Shown: positions 35,553 to 46,089, numbered from the stretch's first letter. The stretch: 51,386 nt of DNA from Lachnospiraceae bacterium RM5 (GCA_900110975.1 FOFK01000003.1:272298-323683); one strand, 5' to 3'. Notes: generated from the letters alone by a model not told the origin. Program-made: numbers and translations.

Positions 35553-36998
35553 TCACTTCATAACATTTACATAATCAACATTTAAATCCTGGGTACCAAG
35601 TATCTGGCAACCCTTTTTTTTAGCATATTTTACATAGTTTAATATTTCATCTGTTATCATTTCTCCCGGTGCCACAACAGGGATTCCCGGAGGATAACAC
35701 ATAATAAATTCAGAACTGATTTTTCCCACAGTTTCATCAAGAGGTAAAAGAATTTTTTCAGCGTAGAAAGCCTCTTTCGGAGAAACTTTTACAATAGGTG
35801 AAATATATTCATGTTTGAATAAGTCCTTCTTTTCCTTCTTGTACATTCTTCTGATTTCTGATAATGCTCCCACGAGTCTTTCAATATCACGCTCTCTGTC
35901 GCCAACAGAAATATATGCAAGTATGTTTCCAATGTCACCAAATTCTATCTGTATATCATATTCATCTCTTAACAAATCATATACTTCAATTCCTGCAAGC
36001 CCCACATCAAAAGTATTTATGGAAAGCTTTGTTATATCAAAATCATATACGGAATCGTGATTAATAAGTTCGCTTCCATAAGCATAATAATCACCAATTT
36101 CATTTATCTCATCTCTTGCATATTTAGCAAGATAAATAACTCTCTCAAATATTTCTTTTCCTTCTGTATACAATATCTTTCTTGACATATCAAGACTTGA
36201 TAACAATAAATAACTTCCTGATGTTGTCTGTGTAAGATTAATAATCTGTCTTACATAGTCTGCATTTACATTTTTTCCAAGAAGGAGAATTGAGCTTTGT
36301 GTAAGGCTTCCCCCTGATTTATGCATACTTACGGCAGCCATGTCAGCTCCTGCCTCCATCGCGGTCATAGGAAGATTATCATTAAAATAAAAATGCGTTC
36401 CATGTGCCTCATCAACAAGCACTTTCATTCCATACTTATGGGCAAGTTCCGTAATTTCTTTTATATTTGAACAAATTCCGTAATAAGTAGGATTGTTTAT
36501 AAGAACAGCCTTTGCATCCTTATTTTCTTCAATTGTTTTTTTTATGGAATCTAAAGACATACCAAGAGAAATCCCAAGTCTTTCATTTGAATCAGGATTT
36601 ACATATACAGGTATTGCACCAATTAAGACAAGTGCATTTATTGCACTTCTGTGCACATTTCTTGGCATAATGATTTTTTCATTTTCTTTCACGCTTGAAA
36701 AAATCATAGCCTGTACAGATGAGGTAGTTCCTCCAACCATAAAAAATGCATGTGCCGCATTAAATGCATCTGCTGCAAGTTCCTGCGCCTCTTTTATAAC
36801 TGACACAGGATGGCAGAGATTATCAAGAGGTTTCATGGAATTCACGTCCATTTCCATGCATTTTGTTCCTAAAAATTCAGTAAGTTCCGGATTTGCTTTA
36901 CCATGCTTATGTCCCGGAACATCAAAAGGAACTATCCTTTGGGTTTTTAAATTATTTAAAGCTTCATAAAGAGGCATTTTATTCTGATTATTTTTCAA
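35553..36998 (-). CDS. speA: Arginine (Orn/Lys/Arg) decarboxylase, fold type I
   Basis: 481 residues, the short Gram-positive form without the wing domain. The PLP Lys is in SMHKSGGSLTQ (about residue 229), with upstream LVDEAHGTHF, VGGTTSSVQAM, and the C-terminal YPPGIPVVAPGE. By context, followed by agmatinase, it makes agmatine from arginine. The start is TTG at 36998, with GGAG 9 nt upstream overlapping the end of speD; an ATG seven codons later has no site. It begins 6 bp after the speD stop. Confidence 0.93.
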   Translation of the reverse strand: MKNNQNKMPLYEALNNLKTQRIVPFDVPGHKHGKANPELTEFLGTKCMEMDVNSMKPLDNLCHPVSVIKEAQELAADAFNAAHAFFMVGGTTSSVQAMIFSSVKENEKIIMPRNVHRSAINALVLIGAIPVYVNPDSNERLGISLGMSLDSIKKTIEENKDAKAVLINNPTYYGICSNIKEITELAHKYGMKVLVDEAHGTHFYFNDNLPMTAMEAGADMAAVSMHKSGGSLTQSSILLLGKNVNADYVRQIINLTQTTSGSYLLLSSLDMSRKILYTEGKEIFERVIYLAKYARDEINEIGDYYAYGSELINHDSVYDFDITKLSINTFDVGLAGIEVYDLLRDEYDIQIEFGDIGNILAYISVGDRERDIERLVGALSEIRRMYKKEKKDLFKHEYISPIVKVSPKEAFYAEKILLPLDETVGKISSEFIMCYPPGIPVVAPGEMITDEILNYVKYAKKKGCQILGTQDLNVDYVNVMK

Positions 36999-37004
36999 TG
37001 TTTT

Positions 37005-37802
37005 TTACTCCAAGAAAATATTTGTCCCACTAAATATTTCAGCCATCTCTCTTTTTAGCGAATTCATTATTTCAAACTGTTTGTCTAATGGCAGATCATC
37101 TGCATTTATATTAAATAAATAATTTTGTAATTCAATATCTTTTATAACCATCTTTGTATGGAAAATATTTGACTGATAAATATTTACATCAATAGCATCA
37201 TATTTTTTCAAGGTCTCATTATCTATAAAATCCTGGATAGATTTTATCTTATGATCAATAAAAAGTTTCTGACCATCAATCTGTCTTGTAAATCCTCTGA
37301 CCTTGTAATCCATTGTAATGATATCAGAATCAAAACTTCCAATAAGATAATCAAGTGTTGAAAGTGGTGTAATTTCACCACATGTAGCTACATCTATATC
37401 TACTCTGAATGTTGCTATGGAATTTTCCGGATGATACTCAGGATAAGTATGCACGGTAATGTGACTCTTATCTAAATGCAAAAGGATCTCATCATTCTTA
37501 AAACTTGTATTTAATACATCAGATTCTCTTGTATCATACATATGCTTCTCTGCCATAAGTATTGTTACACTTGCACCCTGTGGCTCATAATCCTGCTTTG
37601 AAATATTAAGTACATGGGCACCAATTTTTTCCGCAACATTACAGAGAATCTTTACAAGTCTGTCTGAATTATATTGCTCATCAACATATTCTATATATTC
37701 TTTCTGCTCTCTTTCAGTCTTTGCATAACAGACATCATATATATTAAAACTTAAAGATTTAGTAAGGTTATTAAATCCATATAATTTCAACTTATCGTTC
37801 AT
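37005..37802 (-). CDS. speD: S-adenosylmethionine decarboxylase proenzyme (E. coli type)
   Basis: 265 residues, matching the E. coli-type SpeD length. The self-cleavage site is [13 protein letters not shown] (Ser becomes the pyruvoyl group, about residue 112), followed by the family motif [13 protein letters not shown]. It provides decarboxylated SAM to SpeE. It is the first gene of the polyamine run. GAGG lies 7 nt before the ATG. The start is only 40 nt after the terminator of a structured RNA and no clear promoter lies between, so expression may depend on read-through. Confidence 0.95.
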   Translation of the reverse strand: MNDKLKLYGFNNLTKSLSFNIYDVCYAKTEREQKEYIEYVDEQYNSDRLVKILCNVAEKIGAHVLNISKQDYEPQGASVTILMAEKHMYDTRESDVLNTSFKNDEILLHLDKSHITVHTYPEYHPENSIATFRVDIDVATCGEITPLSTLDYLIGSFDSDIITMDYKVRGFTRQIDGQKLFIDHKIKSIQDFIDNETLKKYDAIDVNIYQSNIFHTKMVIKDIELQNYLFNINADDLPLDKQFEIMNSLKREMAEIFSGTNIFLE

Positions 37803-37842
37803 ATTCTATCCTCAAATACATAAGTATTTTAAAATTTCCCTT

Positions 37843-38060
37843 AAAAAAGGTGATACAATAATGTATCACCTTGAAATCCAGTATTAATGCCGAAATGGCG
37901 GCTCCTGCAAGTTGACTCCTAGCGCCGCTAGGTGGGTTCCTGCATTTATATCTCTGTGTTCCACTAACATGAGGCCTCACATCAATATAAAGATATTAGA
38001 ATCCCTATAAGAAAATGTAGGTTCAAAATATACAGGAGTTATCGCACATTTCAGGATAAA
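37843..38060 (-). ncRNA. Structured RNA ahead of speD, possibly 6S RNA or a leader
   Basis: On the minus strand a conserved-looking core lies at about 37870-37980. Stem TGCAGG/CTTGCA, a symmetric 6x6 internal loop (AACCCA/AGTCAA) and hairpin CCTAGC-GGC-GCTAGG are flanked by GTGG/CCGC pairing. Its GC content is far above its surroundings. It ends in a perfect terminator, GGTGATACA-TTAT-TGTATCACC plus six T (37843-37870). Length and shape recall Firmicutes 6S RNA, but I cannot confirm this by eye. The alternative is an attenuator controlling speD. The 5' end is a guess. Confidence 0.6.
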
Positions 38061-38149
38061 TACCAACCTTTTTTTGTTATCAATAGTATATAATATTTGC
38101 CTACAATTTTCAACTGTTTTTTCGCTTGTAACACATATTTAACACTTCT

Positions 38150-39760
38150 TTAATTGGTTCCAAATTCAGATAATTTAAGCCCTTCATTTCTCTCTAAAAC
38201 CATGTTTATACTCCATGGATTTACAAACAATAATAAAGGATTATCCTTAAGGTCTTTTATCTTCTTCATATCTGATGTTCCAGAGATATGATTTATGTCT
38301 ATATCATCATTTTCAACCCATCTGATATACTCATATGGCAATGGTTCAAGTCTTATATCAACATTGTATTCGTTTTCCAATCTGAATTTTAATACGTCAA
38401 ACTGTAAAACACCTACAACTCCGACTATTATTTCCTCCATACCCGTATTAAATTCCTGAAAAATCTGAATGGCACCTTCCTGTGCAATCTGATTAATTCC
38501 TTTTACGAACTGTTTACGTTTCATGGTATCAATCTGTCTTACCCTTGCAAAATGCTCAGGTGCAAATGTAGGAATACCTTCAAATTCAAATTTTTCTTTT
38601 GCATTTGTAAATGTATCACCGATAGAAAAAAGTCCCGGATCAAATACACCTATAATATCTCCTGCATAGGCAGTTTCAACTATATGTCTTTCTTCCGCCA
38701 TCATCTGCTGTGGCTGTGAAAGCTTAACTTTTTTATTTCCCTGGACATGGAATACTTCCATTCCTGCCTTAAACTGACCTGATACAATTCTCATAAATGC
38801 AATTCTGTCTCTGTGGGCCTTGTTCATATTTGCCTGTATCTTAAATACAAATGCTGAAAAATCGTTGCTGATAGGCGAAATCTCACCTATGCTTGAATTT
38901 CTTGCAAGTGGTGATGATGTCATATCAAGGAAATGTCTAAGGAAATTTTCAACACCAAAGTTTGTAAGAGCTGAACCAAAAAATACAGGCGTAAGCTCAC
39001 CTTTTCTGATTCTTGCAAGATCATATTCAGCGCTTGCACCATCTAAAAGTTCCAAATCCTCACTTAATTTTTCAAAAAGTTCATCTCCGATATGTGCAAG
39101 AAGCTCTTCTTTATTTTCATCTTTCCATTCTATCTTTTCCGAATCAACTTCTTTTTGTCCGTTAGTTGTTGCCATAAATGTTGTTATGGCATTTTCTCCT
39201 CTTTCATAAACTCCCCTGAAATCCTTACCGGAACCAATTGGCCAGTTTATAGGACAAGTCTCGATACCAAGTACATTTTCAATATCCTCGATAAGATCAA
39301 AAGGATCATTAGCCTCCCTGTCCATCTTATTTATAAATGTAAAAATAGGAATATGTCTTAAAACACAGACCTTAAAAAGTTTTATTGTCTGCTTTTCAAC
39401 ACCCTTTGAGCCGTCAATTACCATTACTGCTGAGTCGGCTGCCATAAGTGTTCTATATGTATCTTCCGAGAAATCCTCATGTCCCGGAGTATCCAGGATA
39501 TTTATACAAAATCCGTCATAATTAAACTGCAAAACAGATGAGGTAACTGAAATACCTCTTTGTTTCTCTATTTCCATCCAGTCAGAAACAGCATGTTTCG
39601 ATGTTTTCTTACCCTTAACCGAACCTGCAGTATTTATGGCTTTTCCATATAATAAAAACTTTTCCGTAAGTGTTGTTTTTCCTGCATCGGGATGGGATAT
39701 AATCGCAAAAGTTCTTCTTTTTTCAATCTCTTTAGTAATTTCTTTATTAATTTCTGACAT
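38150..39760 (-). CDS. prfC: Peptide chain release factor 3
   Basis: 536 residues. GTPase motifs: SHPDAGKTTLTEK (P-loop), RGISVTSS (switch I), DTPGHEDFSEDTYR (G3), and NKMDREANDP (NKxD). The C-terminal domains match RF3, including GVVGVLQFDVLKFRLENEY and YIRW. RF3 recycles RF1/RF2 after peptide release. GAGG lies 8 nt before the ATG. It is 71 bp from the PAP2 gene on the same strand. Confidence 0.97.
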   Translation of the reverse strand: MSEINKEITKEIEKRRTFAIISHPDAGKTTLTEKFLLYGKAINTAGSVKGKKTSKHAVSDWMEIEKQRGISVTSSVLQFNYDGFCINILDTPGHEDFSEDTYRTLMAADSAVMVIDGSKGVEKQTIKLFKVCVLRHIPIFTFINKMDREANDPFDLIEDIENVLGIETCPINWPIGSGKDFRGVYERGENAITTFMATTNGQKEVDSEKIEWKDENKEELLAHIGDELFEKLSEDLELLDGASAEYDLARIRKGELTPVFFGSALTNFGVENFLRHFLDMTSSPLARNSSIGEISPISNDFSAFVFKIQANMNKAHRDRIAFMRIVSGQFKAGMEVFHVQGNKKVKLSQPQQMMAEERHIVETAYAGDIIGVFDPGLFSIGDTFTNAKEKFEFEGIPTFAPEHFARVRQIDTMKRKQFVKGINQIAQEGAIQIFQEFNTGMEEIIVGVVGVLQFDVLKFRLENEYNVDIRLEPLPYEYIRWVENDDIDINHISGTSDMKKIKDLKDNPLLLFVNPWSINMVLERNEGLKLSEFGTN

Positions 39761-39831
39761 TAAATTATCCTCATACTTTCTAAGTAAGTTAGCTTATGTA
39801 TTTTTTTATTTGTGTGATTACCTGCCTTTTA

Positions 39832-40806
39832 TTACTTTTTTCCTCCGAAAATCGGAAGTTTATTAAATAACAATGGGTAAACACCAAGTACCACAAAGGA
39901 TACTATCATGTATCTTAAGGATCTTATAAAAAAACAAAGCATACTTTCTGATTTAAAAAATTCCTTATCAAAAGGCATTTTCAAAACATAGCTTAATATA
40001 AAATATAATAACAACCCAAAAAATATCCTAAATATTATACCATGAATTTTCTTTGTATTTTCAAAATTTACATATTTTTCTTCAAATAAAACTGCAAGAA
40101 AAAATCCACCCATTACTCCCACAGTAGTAAAATAATCCGCAGTTTTACAATAAAAAAATCCGGATAATGATATAATATATGTTATTAAAAATAATTTCCA
40201 TTTATTTTTAATTTTATTATAAAAATAATTCGAAACCAATATAGTAAATAATCCCATCAGCCATCCGAAAAACACGTCTGTAGGATAATGAACCCCTAAG
40301 ATAAACCTTGAAATTCCAACTAAAATTGGCAACATAAGAAATATAATTTTCCAGATAACAAAACCTGTTCCATTTCTTTTTTTATCCAGTTTCTTATTGT
40401 AATAAAATAATGATATATATGCAACAAAAGAATTGGTGGAATGACCACTCGGAAAGGAAAAACCCTGTGCTTTAATATCATATAAACCTGCACTTTCATT
40501 TACTTTTTTCAGACATTTTATTTCTTTGTTATCAAAATATGGTCTTCTTCTTAGAAAAATATTTTTTATCATGGCATTTGAAACCATACCAATAAGCATG
40601 CTGTATCCGATACTTTTTCCAAGTTCCTTATTATAACACCAATAAATAAATCCAAGTATGACAATCAAAAACATTTCTTCACCAAACAAGGTAAAGAGTG
40701 AAACAATATATTTACCTGCATTTCCTAATTTTCCGGTATCTAATAACAGACGTTGAAGAAAAACTATTAAATTTACTTCCCATTCAAAATAAAAGACATT
40801 TCCCAT
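39832..40806 (-). CDS. PAP2-superfamily membrane phosphatase
   Basis: 324 residues with about eight TM helices. The three phosphatase motifs are KNIFLRRRP (KxxxxxxRP), FPSGHST (PSGH) and SRFILGVHYPTD (SRxxxxxHxxxD), with catalytic His residues. The substrate is probably a lipid phosphate or undecaprenyl pyrophosphate. ATG 40806 is chosen because GAGG lies 8 nt upstream; the longer frame from 40848 has no site. The extra C-terminal TM helices (beyond residue 220) are longer than in minimal PAP2 enzymes. Confidence 0.88.
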   Translation of the reverse strand: MGNVFYFEWEVNLIVFLQRLLLDTGKLGNAGKYIVSLFTLFGEEMFLIVILGFIYWCYNKELGKSIGYSMLIGMVSNAMIKNIFLRRRPYFDNKEIKCLKKVNESAGLYDIKAQGFSFPSGHSTNSFVAYISLFYYNKKLDKKRNGTGFVIWKIIFLMLPILVGISRFILGVHYPTDVFFGWLMGLFTILVSNYFYNKIKNKWKLFLITYIISLSGFFYCKTADYFTTVGVMGGFFLAVLFEEKYVNFENTKKIHGIIFRIFFGLLLYFILSYVLKMPFDKEFFKSESMLCFFIRSLRYMIVSFVVLGVYPLLFNKLPIFGGKK

Positions 40807-40900
40807 TTTATTATCCTCTGAATTCAAAAAAGGCAATGCATAATACATTGCCTTTTATACATATCGCTATTTCCCTATAAATAACAATTTTTACCCGTCA

Positions 40901-42445
40901 TTATTTCTTTATAAGTAATGACTTTCCTGTCATTTCAGCAGGAATTTCCATTCCCATGATTTCTAACATTGTTGGTGCAATATCACAAAGTCTTCCACCT
41001 TCTCTTAATGTGTAGTTTTCATCATAGTTGTAAAGAATAAATGGAACCGGATTTGTAGTATGTGCTGTGTGTGGTGCACCTGTTTCATAATTTACCATCT
41101 GTTCAGCATTTCCATGGTCTGCACAGATAAATAATGCTCCACCGGCTTTACTAACTGCATCCATAGCACCTTTAACACATTCATCAATTCTTTCAACTGC
41201 GGCAATTGCAGCTTCCATAACACCTGTATGTCCAACCATATCAGGGTTTGCAAAATTGATTACAATTGCATCATATTTTCCTGATGTAATTGCTGCATTT
41301 AATTTTTCACTAACTTCAGGAGCGCTCATTTCAGGCTGAAGATCATATGTAGCAACCTTTGGTGAATTAACCAAAGTTCTGTCTTCATCCTTATTAGGCT
41401 CTTCAAGACCACCATTAAAGAAGAATGTAACATGAGCATACTTTTCAGTTTCAGCTATACGAAGCTGTGTCTTATTATTCTTTGCAAGCCATTCTCCAAA
41501 TGTATTAACAATCTCTTCCTTAGGGAAAGCAATAATTTTATTTGGAATAGTTTCATCATAATCTTTGAAACAAACAAATACTAATTTAATAAATCCATTT
41601 TTTCTCTCTAATGTTTCAAGCTTATCATCACAGAATGCTCTTGTAATCTGTCTTGCTCTGTCCGGACGGAAATTAAAGAAAACAACTGAATCATTATCTT
41701 TAATTACTGTTAAAGGCTTATCATTTTCGCAGATAACTGTAGGTAATACAAATTCGTCTGTAACATCATTATTGTAAGAATTTGTAATAGCTTCTACTGC
41801 ACTATTTTCTTTAACACCTTCACCAAGAACTAAAGCATCATAAGCTTTCTTAATTCTATCCCAGTTATTATCCCTGTCCATTGCATAATATCTGCCGTGG
41901 ATTGAAGCGATTTTACCAACACCGATTTCTTTCATCTTAGATTCTAATTCTTCAATAAAACCTTTTCCTGATGTTGGTGCTGTATCTCTACCATCTAAGA
42001 AACAGTGTACGTAAACATTTTCTACACCATTTTTCTTTGCCATTTCAAGAAGGGCATAAAGATGAGTATTGTGAGAATGAACTCCACCATCTGATAAAAG
42101 ACCAAATAAATGAAGGTCAGAATTATTCTTTTTAACATTTTCAATAGCTTCTAAAATTCCTTTATTTTCAAAGAAATCTCCATCTTCTATCATCTTTGTT
42201 ATTTTTGTAAGATCCTGATAAATAATTCTTCCTGCACCAATATTCATATGTCCAACTTCAGAATTTCCCATCTGTCCATCAGGAAGTCCTACTGCAAGAC
42301 CACTTGCATATCCTTTCTGGAAAGGGTAATCCTTCATAAGCATATCCATTACAGGAGTTTTTGCATTTGCTATAGCATTTCCTTCTGTCTTTTCATTTAT
42401 TCCATAGCCATCAAGTACCATAAGTACAGCTGGTCTGATTCCCAT
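40901..42445 (-). CDS. gpmI: 2,3-bisphosphoglycerate-independent phosphoglycerate mutase
   Basis: 514 residues, the standard length from ATG 42445, which has AAGGA upstream. The frame extends further to 42517, without a site. Motifs: LMVLDGYG (metal Asp), GNSEVGHMNIGAGR (catalytic Ser), DGRDTAP, FNFRPDRARQ, FANPDMVGHTG, and CADHGNAEQM. It interconverts 3- and 2-phosphoglycerate. It is the last gene of the glycolytic run and follows tpiA by 99 bp. Confidence 0.97.
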   Translation of the reverse strand: MGIRPAVLMVLDGYGINEKTEGNAIANAKTPVMDMLMKDYPFQKGYASGLAVGLPDGQMGNSEVGHMNIGAGRIIYQDLTKITKMIEDGDFFENKGILEAIENVKKNNSDLHLFGLLSDGGVHSHNTHLYALLEMAKKNGVENVYVHCFLDGRDTAPTSGKGFIEELESKMKEIGVGKIASIHGRYYAMDRDNNWDRIKKAYDALVLGEGVKENSAVEAITNSYNNDVTDEFVLPTVICENDKPLTVIKDNDSVVFFNFRPDRARQITRAFCDDKLETLERKNGFIKLVFVCFKDYDETIPNKIIAFPKEEIVNTFGEWLAKNNKTQLRIAETEKYAHVTFFFNGGLEEPNKDEDRTLVNSPKVATYDLQPEMSAPEVSEKLNAAITSGKYDAIVINFANPDMVGHTGVMEAAIAAVERIDECVKGAMDAVSKAGGALFICADHGNAEQMVNYETGAPHTAHTTNPVPFILYNYDENYTLREGGRLCDIAPTMLEIMGMEIPAEMTGKSLLIKK

Positions 42446-42544
42446 ATTATTCTTCCTTTCTAATAACAAGCTAAACGGATAAGTGTAAATTCTACCCTTA
42501 TCCGTATTAAGCCACAATAATATTAATTATAATCCATTACAATA

Positions 42545-43291
42545 TTATTTGTAATTTACAATCTTTCCAAAATCAGGTTTAAGTGAAGCTCCACCTACGA
42601 GTCCACCATCAATGTCTGGTTTTGCAAATAATTCAGCTGCATTTCCAGCATTAACAGATCCACCATACTGGATTCTGATTTCTTCTGCTGTAGCATCATC
42701 ATAAATTTCTTTAATGCATTCTCTGATTGCACCACAAACTTCTTCAGCCTGGTCAGATGTAGCAGTTTTACCTGTTCCGATTGCCCAGATTGGTTCATAA
42801 GCGATAACAGCTTTTTTAGCCTGATCTGCAGTTACATTTAAGAATGCAATCTTAATCTGCTGACGGATCCAGTCAATTGTAATACCCTGTTCTCTCTGTG
42901 TTAATGATTCTCCACAGCAGATGATAGGTGTAATACCATGTTCGAAAGCTTTTAATACTTTTTTATTTACAGTTTCATCTGTTTCAGCAAAGTATTCTCT
43001 TCTTTCTGAATGTCCGATGATAACATATTTAACTCCTGCATCAACAAGCATGTTTGGAGAAATTTCTCCTGTATATGCTCCGCTTTCTTCAAAGTACATA
43101 TTTTCTGCACCAATTTCGATATTTGTTCCCTTTACAGCTTCAACAGCAGGAATGATATCAATAGCAGGTACACAGAATACTACATCTACTTCATCACTTG
43201 CTACAAGTGGCTTTAATTCGTCGATTAAAGCAAGAGCTTCTGTCTTTGTCATGTTCATTTTCCAGTTTCCGGCAACTATTTTCTTACGCAT
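42545..43291 (-). CDS. tpiA: Triosephosphate isomerase
   Basis: 248 residues. Active-site residues: GNWKMN (Lys), IGHSERRE (His), [14 protein letters not shown] (catalytic Glu and flexible loop), and GGSVNAGN phosphate loop. GGAGG lies 7 nt before the ATG. It is 21 bp after pgk, in a tight operon. Confidence 0.97.
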   Translation of the reverse strand: MRKKIVAGNWKMNMTKTEALALIDELKPLVASDEVDVVFCVPAIDIIPAVEAVKGTNIEIGAENMYFEESGAYTGEISPNMLVDAGVKYVIIGHSERREYFAETDETVNKKVLKAFEHGITPIICCGESLTQREQGITIDWIRQQIKIAFLNVTADQAKKAVIAYEPIWAIGTGKTATSDQAEEVCGAIRECIKEIYDDATAEEIRIQYGGSVNAGNAAELFAKPDIDGGLVGGASLKPDFGKIVNYK

Positions 43292-43312
43292 TTTTAATCC
43301 TCCAAAATTGTT

Positions 43313-44512
43313 TTATTTATCGTTTGCAGCAGCAACACCTGGTAATTCTTTTCCTTCAAGGAATTCAAGTGAAGCTCCACCACCTGTAGAGATGTGTGTC
43401 ATCTTATCTCCATAACCTAAGTTATTTACTGCAGCAGCTGAATCACCACCACCGATGATTGTTGTAGCTCCATCAAGCTTAGCAAGAGCTTCAGCGATAG
43501 CTACTGTACCTGCAGCAAAGTTAGGCATTTCGAAACATCCCATAGGTCCGTTCCAAACAACTGTCTTTGCTCCGTCAATTGCATTTGCAAATAATTCTCT
43601 TGTTTTTGGTCCGATATCTAAACCTTCCATATCATCTGGAATTCCGCCTCTTTCAACGATCTTAGAGTTAGCATCATTTGAGAAATCATCAGCAACTACT
43701 GTATCGATAGGGATAAGTAATTTAACACCTTTCTCTTCTGCTTTTTTCTCCATATCAAGAGCGTACTGCTTATAATCTTCTTCAAGAAGAGATTTTCCAA
43801 CTGGCTCACCATGAGCAGCCATAAATGTATAAGCCATACCACCACCGATGATAAGAACGTCAACTTTATTTAAAAGATTTTCGATTACAGGAATCTTAGA
43901 AGAAACTTTTGCACCACCAAGGATAGCAACAAAAGGTCTTACAGGATTATTTACTGCATTTCCTAAGAAATCGATTTCTTTCTGCATTAAATATCCAACA
44001 ACAGCTGTGTCAACATATTTTGTAACACCAACATTTGAGCAGTGAGCTCTATGAGCTGTACCAAATGCATCATTTACGAATACATCACAAAGGCTTGCAA
44101 GTTCTTCACTGAAGTTATCTTCGTTCTTTGTTTCTTCAGCTCTGTAACGTGTATTTTCGATTAATACAACATCACCTTCGTTCATTGCTGCTACAGCAGC
44201 TTTTGCGTTTTCACCAACAACATTTGCATCAGCAGCAAATTTAACTTCTTTTCCAAGAAGTTCAGAAAGTCTCTTAGCAACAGGTGCTAAAGAAAGCTCT
44301 GGCTTTGGCTCTCCCTTTGGTTTACCAAGGTGAGAACAAAGAATAACTTTTCCACCATCATTTATTAATTTCTGGATAGTTGGTAAAGCAGCAACTAATC
44401 TGTTTTCATCTGTAATATTTAAATCACCATCTAAAGGTACATTAAAATCACATCTTACTAATACTCTTTTTCCTTTTACGTTGATATCATCAACTGATTT
44501 TTTGTTAAGCAT
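43313..44512 (-). CDS. pgk: Phosphoglycerate kinase
   Basis: 399 residues. The signature [28 protein letters not shown], and the nucleotide site GGGDSAAAV are all present. It makes ATP from 1,3-bisphosphoglycerate. GGAG lies 8 nt upstream. A strong terminator-like hairpin sits between gap and pgk, so pgk and the genes after it may be made at lower level than gap. Confidence 0.98.
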   Translation of the reverse strand: MLNKKSVDDINVKGKRVLVRCDFNVPLDGDLNITDENRLVAALPTIQKLINDGGKVILCSHLGKPKGEPKPELSLAPVAKRLSELLGKEVKFAADANVVGENAKAAVAAMNEGDVVLIENTRYRAEETKNEDNFSEELASLCDVFVNDAFGTAHRAHCSNVGVTKYVDTAVVGYLMQKEIDFLGNAVNNPVRPFVAILGGAKVSSKIPVIENLLNKVDVLIIGGGMAYTFMAAHGEPVGKSLLEEDYKQYALDMEKKAEEKGVKLLIPIDTVVADDFSNDANSKIVERGGIPDDMEGLDIGPKTRELFANAIDGAKTVVWNGPMGCFEMPNFAAGTVAIAEALAKLDGATTIIGGGDSAAAVNNLGYGDKMTHISTGGGASLEFLEGKELPGVAAANDK

Positions 44513-44579
44513 ATGTTAACTCCTTTCAAATAAAATATTTCAATTATTTATATAAATTTATATTAATTTACTAAAAAAC

Positions 44580-44611
44580 AAAAATAGGTCCGGTCCAATT
44601 AGAACCGGACC
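44580..44611 (-). terminator. Terminator between gap and pgk
   Basis: GGTCCGGT / ACCGGACC stem (44587-44594, 44604-44611) with a 9-nt loop, then TATTTTTGTTTTTT on the minus strand. It probably causes partial termination after gap. Confidence 0.8.
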
Positions 44612-44638
44612 CATGAGGATCTAATTATAAATTACTAA

Positions 44639-45652
44639 TTACTGTAATTCAGAGAAATACTTAATAGTTCTAACCATCTGGCTTGTGTAGCTGTTTTCAT
44701 TATCATACCAAGAAACAACCTGAACCTGTGTATTTCCATCTTCCATTGGAGAAACCATTGTCTGAGTAGCATCGAATAATGAACCATATCTCATACCAAC
44801 GATATCGCTAGATACGATAAGGTCTTCATTATATCCATAAGACTCTGTAGCTGATTTCTTCATGTAGTCGTTGATCTGATCAACTGTAACAGCACCTTTA
44901 ACAACTGCGATAAGGATAGTTGTAGATCCTGTTGGAGTAGGAACACGCTGAGCAGCTCCGATTAATTTTCCATTTAATTCTGGGATAACTAAACCGATAG
45001 CTTTAGCAGCTCCTGTTGAGTTAGGAACAATATTAACAGCTCCTGCTCTTGATCTTCTCTTATCACCTTTTCTCTGTGGTCCGTCAAGGATCATCTGATC
45101 ACCTGTGTATGCATGAATTGTTGTCATGATACCACTCTGGATTGGTGCTAATTCATTTAATGCTTTAGCCATAGGTGCTAAGCAGTTTGTTGTACAAGAA
45201 GCAGCTGAAATAATTGTGTCCTCAGCTTTTAATGTATCGTGGTTAACGTTATAAACGATAGTTGGAAGATCATTACCAGCTGGAGCTGAAATAACAACCT
45301 TTCTTGCACCTGCATTGATATGAGCCTGTGCTTTTTCTTTTGATGTATAGAATCCTGTACATTCAAGAACAACATCAACCTTTAATTCGCCCCATGGAAG
45401 GTTATTAGCATCAGCTTCTTTATAAATCTTAATTGTCTTTCCATCTACTGTAATAGAATCTTCACCAGCTGTAACTGTATCTTTCTTTTCATAAGATCCC
45501 TGTGAAGAATCGTATTTTAATAAATGAGCTAACATATCAGGACTTGTTAAGTCATTGATAGCTACTACTTCATATCCTTCTGCTCCGAACATCTGTCTGA
45601 AAGCAAGACGACCGATACGACCAAAACCGTTAATTGCAACTCTTACTGCCAT
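44639..45652 (-). CDS. gap: Glyceraldehyde-3-phosphate dehydrogenase
   Basis: 337 residues. NAD site [14 protein letters not shown], catalytic Cys in [12 protein letters not shown], and the S-loop region with [12 protein letters not shown] are present. GGAGG lies 10 nt before the ATG. It is the first gene of gap-pgk-tpiA-gpmI, with a strong promoter at 45749-45777. A small hairpin (CGGTCTT/AGACCG) in the leader could stabilise or regulate the message. Confidence 0.98.
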   Translation of the reverse strand: MAVRVAINGFGRIGRLAFRQMFGAEGYEVVAINDLTSPDMLAHLLKYDSSQGSYEKKDTVTAGEDSITVDGKTIKIYKEADANNLPWGELKVDVVLECTGFYTSKEKAQAHINAGARKVVISAPAGNDLPTIVYNVNHDTLKAEDTIISAASCTTNCLAPMAKALNELAPIQSGIMTTIHAYTGDQMILDGPQRKGDKRRSRAGAVNIVPNSTGAAKAIGLVIPELNGKLIGAAQRVPTPTGSTTILIAVVKGAVTVDQINDYMKKSATESYGYNEDLIVSSDIVGMRYGSLFDATQTMVSPMEDGNTQVQVVSWYDNENSYTSQMVRTIKYFSELQ

Positions 45653-45711
45653 TTTAAAAAATCCTCCTAATAGTAAATTATAATTATAAGATTGTTAAAA
45701 TTTTCACGGTC

Positions 45712-45735
45712 TTAATATAAAATCAGACCGGAAAT
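45712..45735 (-). promoter_or_regulatory. Hairpin in the gap leader
   Basis: CGGTCT and AGACCG lie about 12 nt apart just downstream of the gap promoter, flanked by TTTC/GAAA. It is a possible 5' stabiliser or a regulator-binding site. Confidence 0.5.
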
Positions 45736-45748
45736 TTAATCTAGGTGT

Positions 45749-45777
45749 ATTTTACCTAATTATCCTTAAAATATCAA
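45749..45777 (-). promoter_or_regulatory. gap promoter
   Basis: TTGATA (45772-45777) and TAAAAT (45749-45754) with 17 bp between, minus strand. Confidence 0.7.
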
Positions 45778-45956
45778 GTGTATTGTTATTTTTTATTTCA
45801 AAAAAAAATTTATTTATTAAAAATTACTAATGTTTATCTGTTTTTAATTACTAAATGTGGTAATATATATAATGATTTGTGTCAGCATATGTGTATTTTA
45901 TAATCACGAAACCAAAATGGCACATTTATGGCATTTTTAATTTTAAAAAAATACTC

Positions 45957-45974
45957 TTGCAAGCTAGCTTGCAA
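45957..45974. promoter_or_regulatory. Perfect 18-bp palindrome
   Basis: TTGCAAGCTAGCTTGCAA is a loop-free palindrome in the divergent region between gap and the PHP phosphatase gene. The form suits a dimeric regulator's operator. Confidence 0.5.
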
Positions 45975-45993
45975 AAACAATTTTTATTTAAAT

Positions 45994-46022
45994 CTATATG
46001 TGGCTACAGTCGCATATAGGTT
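45994..46022 (+). promoter_or_regulatory. Strong hairpin in the leader of the PHP gene
   Basis: A 12-bp stem (two G-U pairs) runs from CTATATGTGGCT to AGTCGCATATAG with a 2-nt loop and is followed by GTTTTAT. It is 70 bp before the start codon, so it could terminate early or stabilise the message. Confidence 0.5.
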
Positions 46023-46089
46023 TTATGATTATAAAAAGCTAACCAAACACATTCCTTATAAAAGGCCAAATTTATGAAAGGATTTTTTT

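Noticed and set aside
37792-37980. 62-residue frame ahead of speD
   Set aside because: It runs through the stems and terminator of the structured RNA and has no ribosome site.
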